Below, piece by piece: positions 33,044 through 42,302 of a DNA stretch of 64,000 nucleotides. This stretch comes from Jejuia sp. UBA6058. GTDB taxonomy: Bacteria > Bacteroidota > Bacteroidia > Flavobacteriales > Flavobacteriaceae. Numbering within the stretch: position 1 is the first letter of the stretch; each line of letters begins with the position of its first letter. Made by a program: the position numbers and the translations under genes. The DNA is taken from NCBI GenBank assembly GCA_002428965.1, contig DIYI01000003.1, positions 46,306 to 110,305 of the forward strand, read 5' to 3'. Under the pieces are notes generated by a model. The model saw only the letters and a list, made by a program, of their open reading frames with translations, made no database searches and was not told the origin of the DNA.

Positions 33044-34222
33044 ATGCGACCTGACCTATTTGAAGCTCCTGATTATTACAATTTAGACGATTTACTCTCC
33101 GAAGAGCATAAGTTAATACGAGATTCGGCTAGAGAATGGGTAAAGCGAGATGTATCTCCAATTATAGAGGAATACGCCCAAAAGGCCCAATTTCCTATAC
33201 AGATTATTGGGGGGCTGGCAGAAATAGGAGCTTTTGGACCTTATATTCCTTTGGAATATGGAGGCGCAGGTTTGGACCAAATAAGTTACGGACTTATAAT
33301 GCAAGAAATTGAACGCGGCGATTCTGGTGTGCGTTCCACCGCTTCCGTACAATCTTCTTTGGTAATGTATCCTATTTGGAAATATGGAAATGAAACACAA
33401 CGGCAAAAATATCTTCCAAAACTAGCTAGCGGAAAGTGGATGGGATGTTTTGGTTTAACCGAACCAGACCATGGTAGTAACCCTGGAGGCATGACTACCA
33501 ATTTCAAGGATATGGGAGACCACTATTTGCTTAATGGTGCTAAACTTTGGATTAGCAATGCACCCTTTGCACAAGTAGCGGTTGTTTGGGCAAAAAATGA
33601 AGAAGGTAGAATTCATGGTTTAATCGTAGAACGAGGAATGGAAGGGTTTTCAACTCCTGAAACACATAACAAATGGTCATTACGCGCATCTGCTACAGGT
33701 GAGCTTATTTTCGATAATGTCAAAGTACCCAAAGAAAATTTGCTGCCGAATAAATCTGGATTAGGAGCGCCATTGGGTTGTTTAGATTCTGCACGTTATG
33801 GTATTGCCTGGGGTGCAATTGGTGCTGCAATGGATTGCTATGATACAGCACTTAGATATAGTAAAGAACGTTTACAATTTGGCAAACCCATTGGGCAATT
33901 TCAGCTTCAGCAAAAAAAACTGGCTGAAATGATTACTGAAATTACAAAAGCGCAACTTCTGGCTTGGAGATTGGGGGTATTACGAAATGAAGATAAAGCA
34001 ACCTCCGCTCAAATTTCCATGGCTAAACGCAATAATGTGGAAATGGCAATTAACATTGCCAGAGAGGCGCGTCAAATTTTAGGCGGTATGGGTATTACTG
34101 GTGAATATTCCATCATGCGGCATATGATGAATCTAGAAAGTGTTATCACTTATGAAGGCACACATGATATTCATCTACTAATAACAGGATTAGATATTAC
34201 AGGTCTCAATGGATTTAAATAA
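33044..34222 (+). CDS. Acyl-CoA dehydrogenase, glutaryl-CoA dehydrogenase type
   Basis: A 392-residue FAD enzyme. The FAD/substrate loop GCFGLTEPDHGSNPGG, the conserved W-I-S-N-A, the catalytic Glu in TYEGTHDIHLLI (about residue 376), and the ARYGIAWGAIGAAMDCYDTAL region match glutaryl-CoA dehydrogenase, which converts glutaryl-CoA to crotonyl-CoA and CO2 in lysine and tryptophan breakdown. The subfamily is judged from sequence memory; a general short-chain acyl-CoA dehydrogenase is the alternative. It appears monocistronic. Confidence 0.9.
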   Translation: MRPDLFEAPDYYNLDDLLSEEHKLIRDSAREWVKRDVSPIIEEYAQKAQFPIQIIGGLAEIGAFGPYIPLEYGGAGLDQISYGLIMQEIERGDSGVRSTASVQSSLVMYPIWKYGNETQRQKYLPKLASGKWMGCFGLTEPDHGSNPGGMTTNFKDMGDHYLLNGAKLWISNAPFAQVAVVWAKNEEGRIHGLIVERGMEGFSTPETHNKWSLRASATGELIFDNVKVPKENLLPNKSGLGAPLGCLDSARYGIAWGAIGAAMDCYDTALRYSKERLQFGKPIGQFQLQQKKLAEMITEITKAQLLAWRLGVLRNEDKATSAQISMAKRNNVEMAINIAREARQILGGMGITGEYSIMRHMMNLESVITYEGTHDIHLLITGLDITGLNGFK

Positions 34223-34415
34223 AGCGGCCTAGTTAAGTCTTCTCTTCCTCTAAAACAGAAAATTATAATATGCTTTAAGAAGCGTATTAGACGTAATCCC
34301 TTGATTTTCAAAATACAATTAACATAGTTATAACACAAAGATTAGCGTATTTTCACTAATTTGATGATGTTTATTTACAAGTACATTCGTGTTTTCTAGA
34401 GACTTGTAAACCTAT

Positions 34416-34444
34416 TATATAGTTCTAGGTAATCGGACTATATA
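34416..34444. promoter_or_regulatory. Inverted repeat upstream of the DUF4136 gene
   Basis: TATATAGTTC-N9-GGACTATATA is a 10-bp repeat with one mismatch, 61 nt before the start codon at 34505. It could be an operator or the top of a leader stem. The rest of 34223-34504 shows nothing I recognise. Confidence 0.35.
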
Positions 34445-34504
34445 AAGTAGAGTTAACATCAATTGCTTTAAAAGAAAACAAAGTCTAACCAATTAAAAGT
34501 TATT

Positions 34505-35083
34505 ATGAAAAAGACATTAAAATTTTTGTCCGTTTTAGGACTGCTTATCCTTTTAGATTGCGCTTCAAACATAAGAACTGAAAAATTCACTGAAGATAAC
34601 TTTAGCAACTTCAAAACCTTCGCTTATTTACCCAGTACAACACTAAATTCAAATGAGTTTAGCAAAGATTCTGGTAATTCGGTTGAGGAAGAATTAATAG
34701 CCTTGATGAATACTAAAATGATGGAAAAAGGCTTTTCTATTAATAAGGACAATCCTGATATGGTCATTCTTTTAACAGCTTCAAATCAATTTACAAGTAT
34801 TGAAAATAATCAAAATGGGGCATCCACAAATACAAGTAGTTCTGCTAGTGGACCAAACTTTGCTTCAGTTAGCACAACTGGATACAAAAGATATTTAAGT
34901 AGCAGTAGTGATTTTGATGATTCTGAACCTTACCAAAAAGGATCTCTGGTAGTTGAAGTTTTTAATCAGAAATCGAAAGAGTTGTTATGGGTAGGTATTG
35001 CCAAAGACTTTAAATCTCATATCTCTGACCAAACTTTAAATAAGAGAATGGTGGATAAGATTTTTGAAGAATTTCCTAAATAA
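34505..35083 (+). CDS. DUF4136 lipoprotein
   Basis: A 192-residue protein with a lipobox ILLDC (Cys at residue 19) and the DUF4136 pattern NFSNFKTFAYLPST...ALMNTKMMEKGFSI...DMVILLTASNQF...GSLVVEVFNQKSKELLWVGIAKD. A Ser/Asn-rich linker lies in the middle. It is likely a periplasmic outer-membrane-attached protein of unknown function. Confidence 0.85.
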   Translation: MKKTLKFLSVLGLLILLDCASNIRTEKFTEDNFSNFKTFAYLPSTTLNSNEFSKDSGNSVEEELIALMNTKMMEKGFSINKDNPDMVILLTASNQFTSIENNQNGASTNTSSSASGPNFASVSTTGYKRYLSSSSDFDDSEPYQKGSLVVEVFNQKSKELLWVGIAKDFKSHISDQTLNKRMVDKIFEEFPK

Positions 35084-35091
35084 ATTAAAGC

Positions 35092-35304
35092 TTAGCTCCT
35101 AAAGCGATTTAGCTTTCGGAAATAAATGTTTTCCAATACTGTATTAACTTCAACTCTGGTATCAGTAAGAGGGGTAATATGTCCTGTAGGAGAAGTTGTG
35201 AATTTTTCCTTACAGCATGTGCATTGATATTCTTTTATGTGATCTGTGATGTGTTTTGTAACCCTAAGGTCGTGCCCTACTAATAAACAGTAAAGTTTCT
35301 TCAT
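35092..35304 (-). CDS. Small zinc-ribbon-like protein
   Basis: A 70-residue protein starting KKLYCLLVGHDLRVTKHITDHIKEYQCTCCKEKF. The pattern C-x4-H...H-x-K-E-Y-x-C-x-C-C suggests a metal site. Similar small proteins (GHD...KEYxCxCC) are common in Flavobacteriia and in phages; no function is known to me. The convergent DUF4136 gene ends 8 nt away. Confidence 0.75.
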   Translation of the reverse strand: MKKLYCLLVGHDLRVTKHITDHIKEYQCTCCKEKFTTSPTGHITPLTDTRVEVNTVLENIYFRKLNRFRS

Positions 35305-35643
35305 ATTTTGCTAATTAATAAATGTTCTGGAAGGGGACTTAAAATTAGCAAAAAAGGATAGAATTAAATCTTCATTTTTATACAATTATTGCAGCTTCAA
35401 ATAGAATTATTCGATTCTTAAAATAGAAGTATAATTAATATGAAAACAAAAAAATATAGACTCTATTTTTCTATTTATATTACCTTTTAAAATTTGACAA
35501 CTGTGCTATATCGAAGTAAGAGTAATAGCTTATTCAATTAAGTAAGAAAATAATATTAATCAACTGATTCAATTCTTACAAATAAGTAGATAACTTCTTC
35601 ATAATGAAGCTCGAAATATGAAGACTAGTAAGATAGAAACAAA
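35305..35643. other. Intergenic stretch without recognised content
   Basis: An AT-rich stretch of 339 bases between the zinc-ribbon-like gene and the PspC-like gene. No coding frame of credible length, terminator or repeat is evident. Confidence 0.6.
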
Positions 35644-35793
35644 CTATTTTGAAAGCAATTTCACTATCCAAAGAATTAAATAAAGCCCAATACCAAAACC
35701 AAAAACTAAAACACTTACCACAAATGCAATTCGAATATGGGAGGCTCTCCAACCCAACTTAGTGCTTAACCAATCTGAAACTCCTAAAATCAT
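35644..35793 (-). CDS. PspC-like mini-protein (49 residues)
   Basis: Translation from the ATG at 35793 gives 49 residues to a TAG at 35644: MILGVSDWLSTKLGWRASHIR, then a single hydrophobic helix (IAFVVSVLVFGFGIGLYLILWIV) and KLLSK. The pattern G-x-x-x-W-L-x-x-x-L-G-W, R-x-x-F-V and G-x-G-x-x-L-Y-L-x-L-W matches the PspC domain of phage-shock/envelope-stress proteins, here with nothing else attached. It is read from the sequence with the frame fully open. Confidence 0.8.
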   Translation of the reverse strand: MILGVSDWLSTKLGWRASHIRIAFVVSVLVFGFGIGLYLILWIVKLLSK

Positions 35794-36305
35794 AATATTA
35801 ATCTAATCATTGTAGGTTTAAAAATAAACAATTTCTTATTCTGACTCTTGAATTACAAAGAATAAAATAAGACGAAACAAAGAAATAATTGAAATTATAC
35901 TTCTTATAAAATGTAAATAAAAATACAGGATGTTATATCTATTTTTGACGCCTTATTTGACAGATGTTTTTATTGATGATTACGGATGTTGAAATGAAGT
36001 TAAGTAAATTGTGACAAAAAAAGGAGGCGTTGTAGTCTCCTTTTTTTACTCCAATTTCATTACCTTTTTCGACAAAAATTAAGGACACTGTAGAAATACA
36101 ATTTCGTTTTTCAATTACCTCCTTTTAATAAGCAAAAATGCATTTTCATCTTGCCGTTTTCAAGAATTTGAATAAAAGTACAACTACATCGTTATAGCCA
36201 AAAATATATCTGTAATGTGATATTTGTCAGTTTTTTTCAGGAATTGTAGATCTAATTTTGTGGTGTAGATGAGCAGATTCATTTACTATTCAATAGTTAA
36301 GCATC
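35794..36305. promoter_or_regulatory. 512-bp intergenic region with promoter for the 1166-residue protein
   Basis: It carries a bidirectional hairpin at 36016-36047 and a -7 element TAATTTTG at 36252-36259, about 47 nt before the start codon at 36306. The TTG closest upstream (36224-36226) is 25 nt away, further than the usual 18-20. I see no gene in it. Confidence 0.45.
36016..36047. terminator. Bidirectional terminator hairpin
   Basis: AAAAAAAGGAG and CTCCTTTTTTT pair around GCGTTGTAGT; A and T runs on both sides allow action in both directions. Confidence 0.8.
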
Positions 36306-39300
36306 ATGAAAGATTCAAGAAAAGACATTATTCAATTTACCAATCTACAACTGGCTGCTTTAGGCCAACCTACATTTAAAGACAAGAAAAAGAGCAAGGT
36401 TAAATTTTGCGACCCAGAGTTTGAGAAAACTACGAAACCTCTTATTATGAGTCTTAGGGAAAAGTCCAGACTTTTGGCAGATCACTTATCTCCAGCAGAC
36501 ACAAGAATTCAAAATTTTATTGATAGATATTTAAAGAATATCAAGATTAATAAGTCTTACAAATTACCTAATAACACTTTAATTCTTTCTAAAAAAGGAC
36601 AAGCAAGAGAAGCTAGTTTACCACCCAACGGCAAAGAGTTTAAAAGCGACTTGGTAACATCAAAGCGTTTAAAACAAGGTATTTTAAATAACCCTTTACA
36701 CGACAAGAGAACCACGAAAGGGACGTTTCACATTGTTGAAGGTCCTCTACCAGTACCTTTAGATAAGAAGGAAGTACCAAGAGTTGTTTTAGGTTATTTT
36801 TTACATGAAGCCTTCCGTCCGTCTGATGATTTAAATACTCTACCGTTTACTGCAAATCAAAAGGAAAAAGCAAGAACTATGGTGTCTATGCTTTTAAGAC
36901 CTACCGTTTGCCCTGAGGTAAAAGGCGTGATTTCAAAGAAATCCTTAGAGGTACGCTTTTTTGCTCCTGGAAACTTGGTAAGTAATTTAGATTTTGTTGA
37001 AAACATATTTGGTAACGCTGGTAATCCTAATTTAGTGCATAATGATGCTGCCCTTGATCCAGAACATTGGACAGGACACACAGGGTGTATCATACTTGCA
37101 CCTCAGCTTTTAAAACTTAAAAAGAAAGACGTCGGCTTACCTCATTTTAATGATGCCACAGAACGCCAAAGAAAAGATGGCATGTGTTGGAAAGACGAAA
37201 ACGAGCTTTATAATGATGGTGGTGCCTTCAAAATTACGTGTAGAGATGATAGTGGTGTAGTAGTAACATTAATTGCCGATAACTACTATGGTTATTCTAA
37301 AAAAGAAATTAAAACTCAAATTAGCTACTCTGCCAATCTTTACGGTATTGTTGAAGAAGAGCATGCTGGTGGTGCTATTGCCTACGCGAGACGTATTATG
37401 GGTGATACCGTTAATGGTAGAGACTATTTAGACAGTTATGGGTTAGACCATACTTTTGAAGATGTAAAAAAATTACTAAAAGACAGAATTGAGGTTAAAG
37501 CTGATAACTATGCTGTAGATAAAAATTACCCTAACATTATTTACATACCAGAAACAGCATATTTTGATATTAACAAAAATAATGTGTCCTGGAAGTACAA
37601 AGGCAAAAAGCGTAAACTCACCTTATCTCCCTATAAAACATACGTACATCCGTCAGGAAATAAATTAAAATTAGAAAAACACCCTTCAATTAAATTATGG
37701 CGTATTGTAGAAACGTATCCAGAAGGTGTCTTCTGCCATAAGCCTTGTACAGTGTCTGGTGGTGGTAAGTCTGAGATTTCAAAATCCATGCAAAATGCCA
37801 TTACTTACAGTAATTTCAATATTCATAATTTAGAAGAAGATTTCAAAAAAGCGGATGAGATTATCGAATTTGATTATTCTACAAGATGGAAAGATAAAGA
37901 CCCTAACAGACCAAAATCAAGATCATTCTTAAGTGAAAAAAGAACGCTTGGTTCGGTAGTAAAACTGTTAACTCCTTCTGAAGAAAACTCAGACGAGTTT
38001 AACGCTTGGTTAGAAAGTATTCCTGTACACGTACGTTCTTTAGTATTGTTTGTAAAACGTTTGTTTAGACAAGCGCATGGTGGCAACCTTAACTGGAAGG
38101 ATATGATGTCTGTAGAGATTGTAAATGGCGTAAAAGGTACTGGCTTGAGATATAACAACAATCCCGTTGTTGGTAGTTATGTTCGTATTGGTTTTAATCA
38201 AGATGGAAATTGGATGTTGAATAAATTGCGTTCAGATTTTTCAGCGAGTGCTAAAATTCAGACTGAAGATGATATTTCAGCATCAATTACTTTACCAAGA
38301 GGTAAGTTTAAAAACTTAAATCCTGAGTACAAAAATAAGAGTGTGAAGGTTTTGATTAACTGTGAGGCTCACTTATTCCAAAGACCTGATGAAGCGATAG
38401 TGAGAGGTTATGACAAAGGTGCCGAATTGGACATCATTTCTGATGGAAGATTCTTAACCAACTATGAAATGTTGAACAAAAAAGATGCTATCAAAATTTA
38501 TGAAGACACCATTAATTTTGATAAGTACACACAACCTGTTAAAGATTTCATTCTAGAAATAATTAATAGTGAAGATGATGACATTCAATTTGTACTACCA
38601 TCGCACCCAAGAATTATTGAAGACGGTTTACCAACTAAAAACCCGCGTTATTTAGAACCAAACCGCTTCTACAATGAAACCGAAGCATCTTATGTTTCTG
38701 ATATAGGTGTGAGATTACACAGAAAAATTAAAGCTAAAGATCCTGTAATTCATGTAGTAAATGCTGTATTACCTGGTAGACGAAATAATCCTGTAGATAA
38801 AGCGAATGGTATTCGACCTTTAGCAGTGTACAACCCTATTCACTATCAAGAAACACCAGAATTGTTTATGGACTTCGTGTGTAGCTTAACAGGTAAATCA
38901 CCTTCTACAACAGGTGCAGGTTCAGAAGGCGCCTTAACAAAAGCACCGTTTAATATGTTGACACCAACAACTGACTTAAACAACGCGTTGCTTTCGCATA
39001 TTTTAACAGAATCTAACGGGTTTAGTACTGCCGCTGGTTATGTGGGTGCCGAAAATAAAATAGATCACGATGTGAGTTTATTAATCCCTGAGATTTGGGC
39101 GAGAATGACACCTGAAGATAGAGATCCCAAAAATTTAATTGCTTCTGGAGCTTTAGAGAAATTGGAAGACTTTGAATATAAAGGTAAAAAAATATTAGCC
39201 AGCAGATTGGGTTATAGAATTACGAGAAAGTTTGATCTATTCTGCTTAAACAGAATCTTTGATGAACCAACTGCTGTGTTTAGCGAACGTATGCTAAAAC

Positions 39301-39806
39301 CCGAATTACAAGGTTTAGAAGATTACGTAGATGGTATCAATAACATTACCGAAGCGCAACAAAAAGTAGCACTTAATTATTTTGCTGATGGCAGTGTTGA
39401 ATCTGCTATACCACCTTTAAAAATATTACTTCACATCATGGCATATGGAGAGTATGAAGGTAAAGATATTAGCGATCCAGAATTACGTAAATTCTTCGAT
39501 AGAGATTATGTACTTAATAGTGATTGGTATACAGAACGTTTAAAATTGAAGCAACAAAAAGATATCAATTTCTATCAATCTCAAATAACGTATCTAGAAA
39601 CTTTTATGGCAAATCCAAATAATAGCCACCTTGTGAAAGAAATGGATATTGAAAATAGATTAGAAACTGTAAAAACATCTTACCAAGAAGTGCAATCTGA
39701 TGCTTATCTAAACAGTTTAGTTGGCACTATTGGTGCAGATCCTTTGTTCAAAAAAGAGCTTGAAATAAAAGAGGAAGGCACTCTGAAAAAGTTACAATTG
39801 AACTAG
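36306..39806 (+). CDS. Large conserved protein, possible PPi-dependent phosphoenolpyruvate carboxykinase
   Basis: A 1166-residue cytosolic protein without signal peptide or membrane segment. Visible motifs are DNYYGYSKKEIKTQISYSANLYG, EEEHAGG at residues 350-356, a P-loop-like S-G-G-G-K-S at 484-489, DPxHxTGHTGC near 250, and GAGSEGALTKAPFN at about 870-884. The length (about 1150 in known members), the P-loop-like site and the EEEHAGGA context agree with what I recall of PPi-type PEPCK (EC 4.1.1.38), first known from Entamoeba and propionibacteria. This is inference from memory. If right, it interconverts oxaloacetate plus PPi and PEP plus phosphate plus CO2. It is monocistronic, with its own promoter and terminator. 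Confidence 0.6.
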   Translation: MKDSRKDIIQFTNLQLAALGQPTFKDKKKSKVKFCDPEFEKTTKPLIMSLREKSRLLADHLSPADTRIQNFIDRYLKNIKINKSYKLPNNTLILSKKGQAREASLPPNGKEFKSDLVTSKRLKQGILNNPLHDKRTTKGTFHIVEGPLPVPLDKKEVPRVVLGYFLHEAFRPSDDLNTLPFTANQKEKARTMVSMLLRPTVCPEVKGVISKKSLEVRFFAPGNLVSNLDFVENIFGNAGNPNLVHNDAALDPEHWTGHTGCIILAPQLLKLKKKDVGLPHFNDATERQRKDGMCWKDENELYNDGGAFKITCRDDSGVVVTLIADNYYGYSKKEIKTQISYSANLYGIVEEEHAGGAIAYARRIMGDTVNGRDYLDSYGLDHTFEDVKKLLKDRIEVKADNYAVDKNYPNIIYIPETAYFDINKNNVSWKYKGKKRKLTLSPYKTYVHPSGNKLKLEKHPSIKLWRIVETYPEGVFCHKPCTVSGGGKSEISKSMQNAITYSNFNIHNLEEDFKKADEIIEFDYSTRWKDKDPNRPKSRSFLSEKRTLGSVVKLLTPSEENSDEFNAWLESIPVHVRSLVLFVKRLFRQAHGGNLNWKDMMSVEIVNGVKGTGLRYNNNPVVGSYVRIGFNQDGNWMLNKLRSDFSASAKIQTEDDISASITLPRGKFKNLNPEYKNKSVKVLINCEAHLFQRPDEAIVRGYDKGAELDIISDGRFLTNYEMLNKKDAIKIYEDTINFDKYTQPVKDFILEIINSEDDDIQFVLPSHPRIIEDGLPTKNPRYLEPNRFYNETEASYVSDIGVRLHRKIKAKDPVIHVVNAVLPGRRNNPVDKANGIRPLAVYNPIHYQETPELFMDFVCSLTGKSPSTTGAGSEGALTKAPFNMLTPTTDLNNALLSHILTESNGFSTAAGYVGAENKIDHDVSLLIPEIWARMTPEDRDPKNLIASGALEKLEDFEYKGKKILASRLGYRITRKFDLFCLNRIFDEPTAVFSERMLKPELQGLEDYVDGINNITEAQQKVALNYFADGSVESAIPPLKILLHIMAYGEYEGKDISDPELRKFFDRDYVLNSDWYTERLKLKQQKDINFYQSQITYLETFMANPNNSHLVKEMDIENRLETVKTSYQEVQSDAYLNSLVGTIGADPLFKKELEIKEEGTLKKLQLN

Positions 39807-39847
39807 AATTTTGGTTATATTAAGTTGACAAACCAATGATGGTTAGT

Positions 39848-39884
39848 AAGCCGATATCAATTAGTTGTTATCGGCTTTTTTATT
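39848..39884 (+). terminator. Rho-independent terminator
   Basis: AAGCCGATA and TATCGGCTT form a perfect 9-bp stem with a 12-nt loop, followed by a T run. Confidence 0.9.
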
Positions 39885-39923
39885 TATAAAATTTCACTCA
39901 AATTATGCTTCTAAATTATATAT

Positions 39924-40316
39924 TTGCCCAAAATTTTGAGCTTGCACAAACTTACGGCCTTAACATTTGTTTTCTTATACATGCTTGCGATGTTACGCCC
40001 TGTGCAACCTTATCTTGAATATGCTCTCAACCAAGATTATATTGCTGAGTTTTTATGCGTAAATAAAGACAAACCCCAATTACAATGTAATGGTAAATGT
40101 CATTTGGCAAAACAAATTGAAAAACAACAGGAGCAAGAACCGTTTTCTACCCTTTCTATCTCCTTGGAAAACTACCCTATTGGGTTTGTAGAAATTCTGA
40201 AAATTGATGCTTCAGGTCATCTCGACCAAAGAAAAAAGGCCACAAAAACCCCATATCAAATATTATATCGTTTCGATTATAATTATTCTGCTTTTCAACC
40301 GCCCGATACTGTGTAA
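39924..40316 (+). CDS. Membrane-anchored CNGKC protein of a metal-related pair
   Basis: A 130-residue protein with one N-terminal membrane segment (LTALTFVFLYMLAMLRPVQPYLEYAL) and a short pattern L-C-V-N-K-D-x-P-x-L-Q-C-N-G-K-C-H-L-A-K-Q. Similar proteins occur next to copper or metal genes in Flavobacteriaceae. The start is uncertain: TTG codons at 39924, 39936 or 39942 or the ATG at 39981 are possible, and a TATATTTG box overlaps 39919-39926, which argues for a start after it. The two close cysteines may bind metal (inference). Confidence 0.65.
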   Translation: MPKILSLHKLTALTFVFLYMLAMLRPVQPYLEYALNQDYIAEFLCVNKDKPQLQCNGKCHLAKQIEKQQEQEPFSTLSISLENYPIGFVEILKIDASGHLDQRKKATKTPYQILYRFDYNYSAFQPPDTV

Positions 40317-40339
40317 TTATAAAACCTAATCTTTCTTTT

Positions 40340-40428
40340 GCGTTAGCGATAGAAGTGATAGCTTTTGGCGAGCGGAAGCATCGAGCCAAAACTACAAACG
40401 GATAACGCGACCCTCGTGGTAACGCCCT
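40340..40428 (-). repeat. GGGCGTTACCC interspersed element, copy 5 (diverged)
   Basis: In reverse orientation: GCGTTAGCGATAGAAGTGAT ... GCGACCCTCGTGGTAACGCCC. The ends agree with the family; the centre differs. Confidence 0.7.
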
Positions 40429-40458
40429 AATAATTATACATCTTTTACAAATTAAACA

Positions 40459-41496
40459 ATGAAACAACTATTTTACGTTGCAATGTTATGTTTTGCAACT
40501 ACATACACATATGCCCAAGACCAACATAACCATAACGAAGATACAACTAACAAATGGTCATCTAGCAGACCCGATGGACATGCGCCAATTTCGGTTATGG
40601 CAGACCATGTACACCACAAGGGAGAATTTATGTTCTCTTACCGTTATATGACTATGGATATGCGCCAATTAAGACAAGGTACGGCAGATGCTACCACGGC
40701 AGATGCACATACTAATTATATGGTTGCTCCTATTGATATGATAATGAACATGCACATGCTTGGTGCCATGTATGCGCCTTCAGATAAAATCACCCTAATG
40801 GTTATGGCCAATTATCTGGAAAACGACATGAACTTGCAAATGCGAAACGGCAATAATTTCTCAACCAATACAAGCGGTTTAGGTGATGTTATGGTAAGTG
40901 CGCTTTACAGCATTTTTAATAAAAACAGAAATGCGATGCACGCTCAACTTGGTGTAAATATTCCAACGGGTAGTATTGAAGCTATGGATATTACACCAAT
41001 GTCTATGGGTAATGAAGTGCAGCTACCTTACCCAATGCAATTAGGAACAGGGTCTTTTGGTGCTAAATTAGGTTTAACGTACTTAGGACAATGTGATAAG
41101 TTCTCTTGTGGGCACCAATTAACTGGAATAGTTAATATTAATGATAACAACCAAGATTATAAATTTGGAAATCGTTATAGTTTTAACAACTGGATTTCGG
41201 CCAAGGCAGGAGACAACCTAAGTGTTTCGATAAGATTGCAAGCACTTTTAGTAGACGAAATTGATGGCACTAGTCGCTTATTAAATCCTATGATGGTGAC
41301 TACTGCCGATGTTACAAACTCTGGAGGTACGTTTATTAATTCTGGTTTTGGTTTAAATTATATGATTACCAATGGCGATTTAAAAGGTTTGCGTTTTGCG
41401 GGTGAAATAAGTACACCTTTGTATCAAGATTTGAATGGTATTCAATTGAAACAGAACTATAATTTAACTTTTGGAGTACAATATGCACTTCATTAA
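40459..41496 (+). CDS. Methionine-rich outer-membrane beta-barrel protein
   Basis: A 345-residue protein with a signal peptide (residues 1-19, TYAQ). The mature part is a run of amphipathic strands ending in NLTFGVQYALH. It is striking in Met and His: HNHNEDT near the start, DHVHHKGEFMFSYRYMTMDMR, MIMNMHMLGAMY, NYLENDMNLQMRNGN and AMDITPMSMG. Met-rich tracts are typical of Cu(I)/Ag(I) handling. It lies 142 nt after the CNGKC gene, so a copper-export or binding role of the pair is possible. A phenol-degradation transporter-like fold is an alternative. Strong terminator follows. Confidence 0.75.
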   Translation: MKQLFYVAMLCFATTYTYAQDQHNHNEDTTNKWSSSRPDGHAPISVMADHVHHKGEFMFSYRYMTMDMRQLRQGTADATTADAHTNYMVAPIDMIMNMHMLGAMYAPSDKITLMVMANYLENDMNLQMRNGNNFSTNTSGLGDVMVSALYSIFNKNRNAMHAQLGVNIPTGSIEAMDITPMSMGNEVQLPYPMQLGTGSFGAKLGLTYLGQCDKFSCGHQLTGIVNINDNNQDYKFGNRYSFNNWISAKAGDNLSVSIRLQALLVDEIDGTSRLLNPMMVTTADVTNSGGTFINSGFGLNYMITNGDLKGLRFAGEISTPLYQDLNGIQLKQNYNLTFGVQYALH

Positions 41497-41515
41497 ATGA
41501 TAGATTTTAAATTAA

Positions 41516-41552
41516 TTAAAAAGACACTTCGTTATTGAAGTGTCTTTTTAAT
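41516..41552. terminator. Bidirectional terminator
   Basis: AAAAAGACACTTC and GAAGTGTCTTTTT form a perfect stem around GTTATT, with T residues after it. Confidence 0.92.
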
Positions 41553-41631
41553 TGTAGAGATAGCCAGAAAAATTTCTTCTTTATCAACTTAAAAACATCT
41601 ACTTTAGATTTCTGTAACAGCGCATTCCAAA

Positions 41632-42210
41632 ATGTCTTACGATTTACTAGAACAAAATATTAAGAAAAACGTTCAAATCTCTAAAGAGGATTTAGAGATG
41701 TTCTGTAAGCATTTCTACCCTGAGACTATTAAAAAAAGAGCCTTTTTATTATCTCAAGGTGATATTTTTAAATACGAGGGGTTCGTTTTAGAGGGTTGTT
41801 TTCGCATCTTCACTTTAGATAAAAAAGGAAACGAAAATACACTTTATTTCGCTGCGAAAGATTGGTGGCTCATGGATATTGATAGTTTTATGAATCAGAA
41901 ACCTTCTAACTTAAATATTCAGGCTTTAGAAGACAGCAAAGTACTTTTAATTGATAGAAAAGATAAGCTAGCACTTTACGAATCGCTTCCAATTATTGAG
42001 AAACTGTTTAGGGTAATGTCTCAAAAGGCTCTAGTCGCGTGGCAACGACGCTTAATTCGCAATCATAGTGAAACGGCTAAGGAGCGTTACCGCCATTTTA
42101 TATCAACCTATCCACATATTGCTTCCAAACTTACCGATAAGCAAATTGCAAGTTACTTGGGCATCACACATGAGTTTTTAAGTAAACTCAAAAAAACTAC
42201 TGTTGCTTAA
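41632..42210 (+). CDS. Crp/Fnr-family regulator
   Basis: A 192-residue protein with the cNMP-binding-like fold (YPETIKKRAFLLSQGDIFKYEGFVLEGCFRIF) and a C-terminal winged helix (LTDKQIASYLGITHEFLSKLKKT). It lies 92 nt before the GlcG-like gene of a four-gene operon, so it is its likely regulator (inference). Confidence 0.9.
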   Translation: MSYDLLEQNIKKNVQISKEDLEMFCKHFYPETIKKRAFLLSQGDIFKYEGFVLEGCFRIFTLDKKGNENTLYFAAKDWWLMDIDSFMNQKPSNLNIQALEDSKVLLIDRKDKLALYESLPIIEKLFRVMSQKALVAWQRRLIRNHSETAKERYRHFISTYPHIASKLTDKQIASYLGITHEFLSKLKKTTVA

Positions 42211-42302
42211 TCTTTTCAACGGTATTGAACTTGTTCAACTATTTTCTGATTTCAAATTCCAATTTTTGTGTTCTAAACATGAAACTAAAAATTGAAATAG
42301 CA

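Noticed and set aside
37874..38161. Minus-strand open frame of 95 codons within the 1166-residue gene
   Set aside because: A shadow of the sense frame; cysteine- and serine-rich translation with no motif.
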